From Hymenoscyphus infarciens (lineage: Eukaryota; Ascomycota; Leotiomycetes; Helotiales; Helotiaceae): a DNA stretch of 64,000 nucleotides. Under the pieces are notes generated by a model. That model saw nothing but the letters and a program-made list of their open reading frames with translations, made no database searches and had not been told where the DNA came from. The stretch's first letter is position 1. Every line of letters begins with the position of its first letter. A program made the position numbers and the translations under genes. The stretch is taken from the NCBI GenBank assembly GCA_001414345.1, contig LLCB01000166.1, positions 60,651-124,650 on the forward strand, read 5' to 3'. Below, in pieces: positions 57,037 through 64,000 of the stretch.

Positions 57037-57903
57037 ATGTCTGACCCCAAGACTGACCACAAGACTGAAGCCAAGACTGAAGCCAAGACTGAAGCCAAGA
57101 ATGAAGTCAAGACCGAGTCTGGCAGCATGAACCAGAAGGACGTCGAGTTTCTCGTCGCCTGCCTTCAAAATGCCAACGGTGGTATCGTCAGTGTAAGTTC
57201 AATCAATCCTCCTCACTCCTCCCCAATCTTCCTCAACCCACCCCACCTTCCATGCTTTTTTTTACACCGCGCCATTCAAGCTTACCGAGTCTCACGAGTC
57301 CACCGAGGGACTCGAGGGACTCGACAACAATGGATGGTGCTGACCGTGGTGCCCCTGATGAACACCAACAAACAACAGTCGGACTCACATAAAGAGTGAC
57401 CGGAATGCTAACACTTGTCGCTCACAGGTTGATTCCTCTGGTGTTGCAGCCGCTCTCGGTTACGACAACCCTCGATCAGTCCAAAACCGCATCTCCACCC
57501 TCAAGAAGAAATATAACCTTCCATTCGGATCCACCAGTGGTGTCAGTAGGGGAGCAGTCGGTAGCTCTGCTGGCGCCGCTCCAATCAAGGCCCCTACCAC
57601 CCCCGTCAAGAACAAGGTGACCAAGACCAAGAAGGAGCCTGCTGGTGCTGCCAAGAAGGAGCCGGCTACCAAGAAGAAGACTCCTATCAAGAAGACCGCT
57701 AAGGCACCGGCCAAATCCAAGAAGCTGGTCGTCGAAGCTGATGAGGATGCCGACACGCCTGAGGCCGAGGCTGAGGCTGCTGACGAGGAGATGGAGGACG
57801 TTGGAGGAGGTACGTATTTATATCTTCTATCCTTCCCTCATCAACAACAGTTGTAAAGCAGCAAGCTAACTTGAACCCTTTTGTAGACGAGGAAGAGTGC
57901 TAA
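57037..57903 (+). CDS. Myb/SANT-like protein 5 with histone-H1-like tail
   Basis: Exons are 57037-57192, 57428-57809 and 57887-57903, giving 184 residues. The N-terminus has a repeated KTEA motif (12-bp unit ACTGAAGCCAAG). The domain is MNQKDVEFLVACLQNANGGI, intron, VDSSGVAAALGYDNPRSV, QNRISTLKKKYNL; the usual W/F after VD is S here. The tail is H1-like (KEPAGAAKKEPATKKKTPIK, KTAKAPAKSKK), then acidic, ending in DEEEC when the last intron is removed. If that intron is retained, translation stops at 57854-57856. The first intron is 235 bp. Confidence 0.8.
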
Positions 57904-58721
57904 ACACCTTTACTACCATCGACATTTAACAATCCTTCTTGCTGTCTCCGAACGTCGAGCGTCGAGATGGGTCTTCGGTTGGGAGTTGTCTGGCCTTGGG
58001 GAGGATGGGCGCATATGATATCGAGGGCGCAACGCCGGACGATGACAGTCTTCATCGTGATGACTTGGTGGTATCGGCTTGGGGGTTAACACCAGCAGCG
58101 TATCAAGGAACCAGGCCATAGATAAGTGGAATACATTTTACACTTCTGCAGTCGTCTCTCTGCCACTTGTGATATAGATTGACCTCTCATCTCAGACTTT
58201 CAACCCTTTCCCCACCGTCGGTCAGTCACTAACGCTTGATAGGAAGTTCGAGCCCTCGAAGTCGTTGGAAGCAAACAGCCATTAACTCGACCAAGAGCGG
58301 TGATGCATTGCTGCTGCTGTATAGCGGATGTTTGCAGACTCGGCATGCATCACGGCCCCGCATCGTTACTGCACTTGCAGCATGGCTTCGAGGCTCGCAT
58401 CAAGATATCCTGCAAGGCTATCACAACTCATATCTCACATCTCACATCTCACATCTCGGGTTTTTGTGCTTTGCAAGAGAGCCGTTGTGAGTACAGAGCT
58501 TTGGAGGACCACCGCCTGAGGCCATGCATTGCAGGTGCTCTTTGAAGGATAGCCAGCCACCGTTCCTTCCTTCCTTTCCGGGCATTTAATCGAAACGTTT
58601 AGGAGAATTGAGGTCTGTTCTGCTAGACGTTCTCGAATAATACTTCCTGGAAGACTCGGCCGGCCATTGCTCCTTCTCCCCCTTCCTCTTTGGGAGCTCT
58701 CTTGAGCTATTCATGGAAGCA

Positions 58722-58781
58722 GTTTGGGGTAATTGGATTCACTCCTCTATACCTTGACTAATGACTCCAATTACCCCAAAC
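58722..58781. repeat. Perfect 16-bp inverted repeat
   Basis: GTTTGGGGTAATTGGA (58722-58737) and its exact reverse complement TCCAATTACCCCAAAC (58766-58781) are separated by 28 bases. It could be a hairpin or a paired protein-binding site. Confidence 0.85.
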
Positions 58782-59177
58782 AGTTAGTTTCATGCATTGC
58801 ATCCAAGCTATCTCCTATATATATTTCATCTTCTTTGGGTGGTGAGCCTGGTGTTGTCAAAGCTGGATGGCGCTAGTTGCAGCTAGCGCAAAGCGACTGT
58901 CACTTGATTGGCTGGCTGGAGTCTGGGAAGCCCTGCCACCTGGCTGCCTGGAAACCCCGGCAGCCCGGCTACTTGAAGCAATTCTCTTCCCCTCCCCGTC
59001 AACCTTGGAAGCCACAAAACAACAACCTCGAAAATCCCGATCTGGCAATTTGCAGCTCGCGATCATCCAACATTCCCAACAACATCCCACATCCAGCATC
59101 TGCCGGTCATCAAGGACCTCAATCCCGTCAATACAACTCGGTCGTACCTCAACCCGTACACACAGTAAGTTTCCCGA

Positions 59178-59315
59178 ATCTCCATCTCCATCTCCATCTC
59201 CATCTCCATCTCCATCTCCATCTCCATCTCCATCTCCATCTCCATCTCCATCTCCATCTTCCTCTTCCTCTCCATCTCCATCTCCATCTCCATCTTCCTC
59301 TCCCTCTTCCTCTCG
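59178..59315. repeat. TCTCCA hexanucleotide microsatellite
   Basis: About 14 consecutive units of TCTCCA are followed by interrupted TCTTCC/TCTCCA units. It lies 90-230 bp before the start codon of gene 6, so it is probably in its 5' leader or promoter. Confidence 0.9.
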
Positions 59316-59406
59316 GCAGTCGCGAATCGCAACCCGTCCGCGGATCCGTCGAGTCCAAGGCGAAGTACAAGGCTGACCACAACCTCGACTCCCACAGAAT
59401 ACCATC

Positions 59407-60433
59407 ATGCCACCAAAGGTAGCAACTGACAATGCCGAGGACGGCGCCGCTACCGGTGCGGTCACCTCGTTGACTCCCAAGGAGACACTGATGTTGGCTG
59501 TCGTTGTCTCGTTCATGGGTGACGTTCCAAATGTAAGTTGACCTTCTTTTCGAGCTCACCCTTAACCGGGCACCGCAAGTTTCAGCTCTCTGAGGCTTGT
59601 CCCATGATCCATATCCCATATCCCATGATCCATGATCAATTCTTGTAAGCTAATCAATCTATAACTTCAGGTCGATTTTAACCTGATCGCACCCCTTGTC
59701 GGCCAAAAATACGCCAAGAACGCCCGCGCTTCGTGCAAGAAGTTGTTCGAGAAATTGAAGGCGAATGCACCTGCCGGTCCTGCCGCCGGTACTGCCGCCG
59801 ATGCCGATGCCGATGCCGATGCCGCTACCGCCTCAACCTCAACCTCAACCAATGCCGGTGGTGAAGGCGAGGGAATTGACGATGTAGAGGGTGGCCAGCC
59901 AGTCACTTCAAAGAAGGCCTTCCTCAAGAAGGGCACTGCTACTCCCCGCAAGAAGGGCACTGCTACTCCCCGCAAGACCGGTCCTCGCAACACCGCAAAG
60001 AAGTTCACTGCCGTCAAGGGCGTAAAGGCCAAGCCAAAGGAGAAGTCCGCCGAGAAGGCTGTCGCCGAGGAGGCTGTCGCCGAGGAGGCTGTCGCCGAGG
60101 CTGAGTTGACTGAGTTGGCTGACAACGACGACGACGAGATGAAAAATGGCAAGTCATTCCCCACTGCTGTTGCTTTCGATGCTTTCGCTCCTTTCGTTTT
60201 CCAATCTGGCCGACGACTTCCATTGATCTCAAGCATGTGTGGCTACATGGCAACCTTCCCCGTTGGCTATAGCTTCCCTGTGGATGCTACCGAGGAAGAG
60301 CTGTACAAGGCACATCTGTATGAGATGACCGTGGAGAAGTGGCGCACTGATAAGATTGTTAACAACTGTGACCCCGAACGAGCCATTACTCCATGCTAAC
60401 TGTGGGTTGTTTGCAGAAGTTGATGAGCAATAA
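59407..60433 (+). CDS. Myb/SANT-like protein 6 with basic tail and a GC-AG intron
   Basis: The preferred model has exons 59407-59532, 59671-60148 and 60417-60433, giving 206 residues. The domain is TSLTPKETLMLAVVVSFMGD, intron, VDFNLIAPLVGQKYAKNA, RASCKKLFEKLKAN. An Ala/Asp repeat (AADADADADAA) follows, then two copies of KKGTATPRK, a basic stretch, Glu/Ala/Val repeats and the acidic end DDDEMKNEVDEQ. The last intron (60149-60416) uses a GCAAGT donor; its removal keeps the frame and gives the acidic end seen in the sister genes. Without splicing the frame runs to 60399 (284 residues). An 18-bp unit (GCTGTCGCCGAGGAG…) repeats at 60058-60105. Confidence 0.78.
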
Positions 60434-61444
60434 GTCATTGAGAGACGTGGATACCTGATGGATATCTCGGATGGTTTTCTTCATTGCGCTCTTTTCAGGC
60501 GATCTTTCCGGCTTTTTCATCTTTTTCATCCAGTCGCATGTTCTCGGCGTCTTCTTGCAATTTCGATCTTCCATATCCACCAATTGCAGCACCATTCTGG
60601 AGTTCAGCGCGTGGATTTATGGACATTGAATATGGAGTCTATCAGGGAGGAGTCTGTATGTACTCGGGGGGAAACCCAAGCACAATAGATTTCTATAACG
60701 AATAGAATCTCTCTCAACCAATCATGACTTCAAAGTGCCACTGCTATTTGTGATTGATCTGAAATTGAAGCCACGTAAATCTATTCCAAGGTCGTAATGT
60801 TATACCAAGATGAGCCAGGTGCAGGCATCCCCAGTTGCCTCAAGAAAGGTTGACCTGGTCCTTGAGGAGCAAGTTGAAGAATCGTTACCACTTGTGGTCG
60901 TTCTTGCCATGGAATACAGCAGTGGTGTTTGCCTTACTTGAGTTCTTCTCTCCTTTAACGGCAAGATACCGCAAACTTCTTCCACGCTCTTTCATCAAAA
61001 GTGAGTAAGCCTAAAGACCCAAACATTCCATCTTGAAAGCCAACACCAATACAGCGAAAGACCCTTCATGACAGCTTTTTACTCATTGCAGTCTTCTTGC
61101 TCATAAAGCCAACGTCATCCACATCCACCCTAGGTCTTTCCTGATCAAGATTTGGATGAAGTCAGAGCTGAGCCTGTTTTACCCCGCTTCAAACTCCTGC
61201 TCAATCCAGAGTGAATGACTCTTCGTTGAATTTGACCTTCAGACCGCAACCCAATCCCTCTTGACAAGTCAAGACATCATCCAGCCATCTCCAACCTCCA
61301 ACCAGAAGCACATTGAACTGAACCAATCAACAACCACCTCAATTCCATCATACCCCGCCCCAACTTGAGCTCCATCTCAACAGTCTTGAACACCATCTCC
61401 ATCTCAAAGCTTGCGACGATATATGCTTTGAGAGATCGCCCATC
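60434..61444. other. Intergenic region
   Basis: No gene is supported. The last 200 bp are CA-rich, as in other leaders here. Confidence 0.5.
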
Positions 61445-62487
61445 ATGGCTCCCGCTTCCAACGAAGAACAATTCAAATTCCTCATCAGCTGTATTAGATA
61501 TAGCAACAATGGCAAGGTGAGTTGGGATCTTGACTCCATCCACCATTTCCTTGAGAGGCTGACGTCAAGCAGGTTGACTTTGGTCAAGTAGCAAAGGAGT
61601 GTGGTATCGTCACCAAGGGGGCAGCGTAAGTGCAAGGCTATCTTTCGTCTTCTCTTTCTGAATTAGCTTTCACGAACACTCGTTTTAGGGTGCCCAAAAG
61701 CATCTCACTTTCCAACATCTGCTAACAAGACGAAAACAGTGCAAAGCGCTACGAGCGTCTCATGCGAGCTCACGGCATCTCCTCCAACACCCCAAGCACC
61801 AAGCCAAGCACCCCCACCAAATCCAAGCCCGAGCGCAAGGAATCTACCACCACCAGCAAGAAGCGCAAGCTCGTCGACCTCGAAGAGGCTCAAAACGATG
61901 GCGGCGCAGACGACGACGAGACCTTCGGCCCCCTTACCCAAACCCCTACCGTCAAGTCGGAGACCAAGAAGCCCCTCGCCCGCCTCACAACCCAATCCAT
62001 CAAAGCCGAAGACAAAGACACCCCGAAATCAAGCATTATGACCTCCTCCCCCATCCCGCTCGACGAAGCCGCAGACCTCATGCAATTCTACCCCGAGTCC
62101 GCATCCCAAACCTTCAGCGAGGCGTCCTTCACCAGTGCTCGGGACTTCAACGATTACACCTCTGGCAATGAGTACACCTCAGGCAATGACTACAGCAGTA
62201 ACTTTGGTGGTCCCAGTACTCCTGCTCACGACAACAATGACGGCTCCATGTTCGCTGGTTTCGACGACCCATTCACGTCGGCGTATCCGGAGAGTGATCC
62301 TTTGAATATCTTCGGAAGTGGCATACAGAGTGACATTCATTTGGCAGCGCCGGTTGTCCCTAGCAATGCTGAAGCTATGATGAATCCGCTTGCACCACGA
62401 CCACAAATGGCTTCTCAGGGTTTCCGCTCTCAATTCTCGCCTTTTGCCAATACTGGACTCTCGGATAATCCGGTCGTCCTCGAATAA
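61445..62487 (+). CDS. Myb/SANT-like protein 7 of the cluster
   Basis: Exons are 61445-61516, 61573-61625 and 61740-62487, giving 290 residues. The domain is SNEEQFKFLISCIRYSNNGK, intron, VDFGQVAKECGIVTKGAA, with a second intron inside the domain, then AKRYERLMRAHGI. After a basic Ser/Thr/Lys linker (TKPSTPTKSKPERKE, SKKRKL, a possible nuclear localisation signal) comes a long Ser/Asp/Pro/Gly-rich region (YTSGNEYTSGNDYSSNFGG). This is probably disordered, resembling gene 1. Genes 1 and 7 are thus long, transcription-factor-like forms, and genes 3-6 short, chromatin-like forms. Both junctions are frame-consistent. Confidence 0.83.
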
Positions 62488-64000
62488 GCAGGCTACGTCA
62501 TACATCTCGGAGGATTCTGGCGGGAAGTGTTGTGCAAGAATGGCGAACGGCGAATGGTATGAGGGCACAAATAATAAGACCGAAGGTATTGAGACATGCG
62601 GATATGGAAATCGACATTCGTCAAACCAGGCTGGCATGGAACACCATTGAGGGTCTGGAATCATCCAAAAAGGCGTTTCTTTCTGCTTTCTTCTTCGGAT
62701 GGTGTTTATTTTCACCCTTTGTTGCTTGTCCATTCCAGGGGTGGGTAGTCACCGGGTCTTCGATTCTCTTAGTTTCTTCTTTACATGTCTTCAAGGACAG
62801 TTTGATGCTTGCTTCGGCTGGGGAAACGTGCCGAAGCTGATTTCCTTGTTGTAGAAGTAAACTCGGCGGTCGTCTTTCATACATACAAATAAATGCAAAT
62901 TACCAAAAAGTTCTTTTTCCCTTGATGTGATTGATGATGTGACACCCATGATGAATTCCTGAAATCCATTCCAGAAGGTGAGTTGCGAGCTCTATGATAT
63001 TGTTGAGTGGAGGGAGACCCACTTATTTGACTTTAAGCGATTTAAAGGGGAGTGAGTTTTGAAAATGGTGAGATGTGATGACGAGCCAACATCCCACAAC
63101 ACAACGCGACACATTTGTTGCAATAAAAGTCGAGAGTCGATCGCGATACTAATTTCAATACTTCGCATCTGTTTTTTTTTTTTCCTGGGCTGGCGACTGT
63201 GGGAGTCCTCGATGCGCGACGAAGCATGCCAAACCAAAAGGACCACACGGCACCAGCTTCTGCAATGAATAGCGAAGTTCTTACACCCGAGGGCACTTTT
63301 GTTCTTTGATGGAAACCTTGGAGCGTTGGCCGGGCTTGCTGGTATTAGCTTTTCAAGCCCATCTGATCTCACTGCACATCTCATCTGAGCAATTCATTCC
63401 ATCAATCCTTACTGTCTTTCCACGTCCACCACGGTAGAGTTTATTCTTCATTAGAGTCGCCAAAGTCGACCAACCCAGGCCCTTCTCCTTAGCCGTAATT
63501 GGGGAAGATGATTTGAGATGGGCGTTAGTCTAGGCTCTTGAGGTATCGGGTTCGACCTGCCGCGAGCGTTACTTTGAGAGAGAACTAAAATAAAAACACT
63601 GCCTCCACCTCCAAAAATAAAAAAAATAAAAAAAGCAACTCAAATAAAGCAACCAAAAAAACAGCAAAAGTTATTCCTGGGACCTAGGGTCCCCTGAGGT
63701 TTGAAAACCAGACGAACTGAGTTTTACTATTTTTCAGATTAAATTTCCAACGGGGGTCCATGGCGATATCAATCTGACCCGGGCTGTTGACCAGCTGGTT
63801 CTACTTGCCAAGTAGACCTAGATCCAAGTTTCTTGTACTCCTAGAGTTGACTCCTCTGACCGATGCACCATCGCGCCATGCCGGACAAGAAACCTGATAA
63901 TTGATGGGAGACGTGGTGTTATTTGGGGTTGTGAGGATTTGTGGGGGCTGATGGTGATGGGTGGGTCCTTTTGGGTGCCGGGGAGGGGGCGGGCCAATGA
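62488..64000. other. Intergenic region to the window end
   Basis: Overlapping frames on both strands without domains. A T-tract lies at 63172-63182. A near-palindrome GGGACCTAGGGTCCC is at about 63678-63692, after an A-rich stretch. The last 60 bp are G-rich. No gene is called. Confidence 0.5.

Larger units (their letters stand above)
57904..59406. other. Intergenic region and leader of gene 6
   Basis: No gene is supported. It contains a TCACATC repeat (four units, 58434-58460), a 16-bp inverted repeat (58722-58781) and a hexanucleotide microsatellite (59178-59315). The long frames over the microsatellite on both strands are products of the repeat. Confidence 0.6.

Noticed and set aside
58857..59619. 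Several 110-220-codon ORFs on both strands
   Set aside because: Their openness comes from the TCTCCA microsatellite, which is open in every frame.
63540..63575. GGGTTCGACCTGCC, another tRNA-like T arm
   Set aside because: The stem does not pair and no upstream cloverleaf is present.

Overview
This window is filamentous ascomycete (Pezizomycotina) nuclear DNA. The genes have many short introns (mostly about 47-120 bp) with GT..AG ends. The left third shows the C-to-T / G-to-A decay into TpA-rich sequence expected of repeat-induced point mutation (RIP). A Leotiomycetes origin is a guess from gene style only; the sequence does not settle it.

Bases 1 to about 23,200 form an AT-rich block of nested, RIP-decayed mobile elements with no intact gene. 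I can resolve six copies of a 1.6-2.1 kb non-coding element family (types A and B: shared core, exchanged ends, flanking TA). One type A copy sits inside another. A Copia-type element (10,910-18,904) has two 352-bp LTRs and is split by a Gypsy-type element (11,819-17,075) that has two 191-bp LTRs and a CTTAT target duplication. The Gypsy element in turn carries two of the A/B copies. A second Copia relic (about 3,170-7,610) is split by a type B copy. Near the right edge of the block is a RIP-destroyed gene resembling a Zn2Cys6 transcription factor.

From about 23,260 the composition becomes balanced and gene-bearing. Conserved genes come first: the 78-kDa (NDUFS1) subunit of complex I, an ERD2-type ER retention receptor, and a ubiquitin-like/WLM-domain protein divergent from it. 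A six-exon gene of unknown function follows. Next is a decayed, divergently transcribed pair, a cytochrome P450 and an MFS transporter, both with nonsense changes of the RIP type. Then come an RNase H-like protein lacking at least one catalytic residue, a BTB/POZ gene and two BTB pseudogene fragments.

From 44.3 to 62.5 kb the window holds seven small Myb/SANT-like genes, with a further BTB-like gene among them. Six of the seven share a phase-0 intron directly before the (V/I)D-(W/F/S) helix, so they look like a diverged local expansion. Several have histone-H1-like Lys/Ala/Pro tails ending in an acidic stretch. This clustered family is the most interesting coding feature. The nested transposon stack with modular TA-flanked elements is the most interesting non-coding one.
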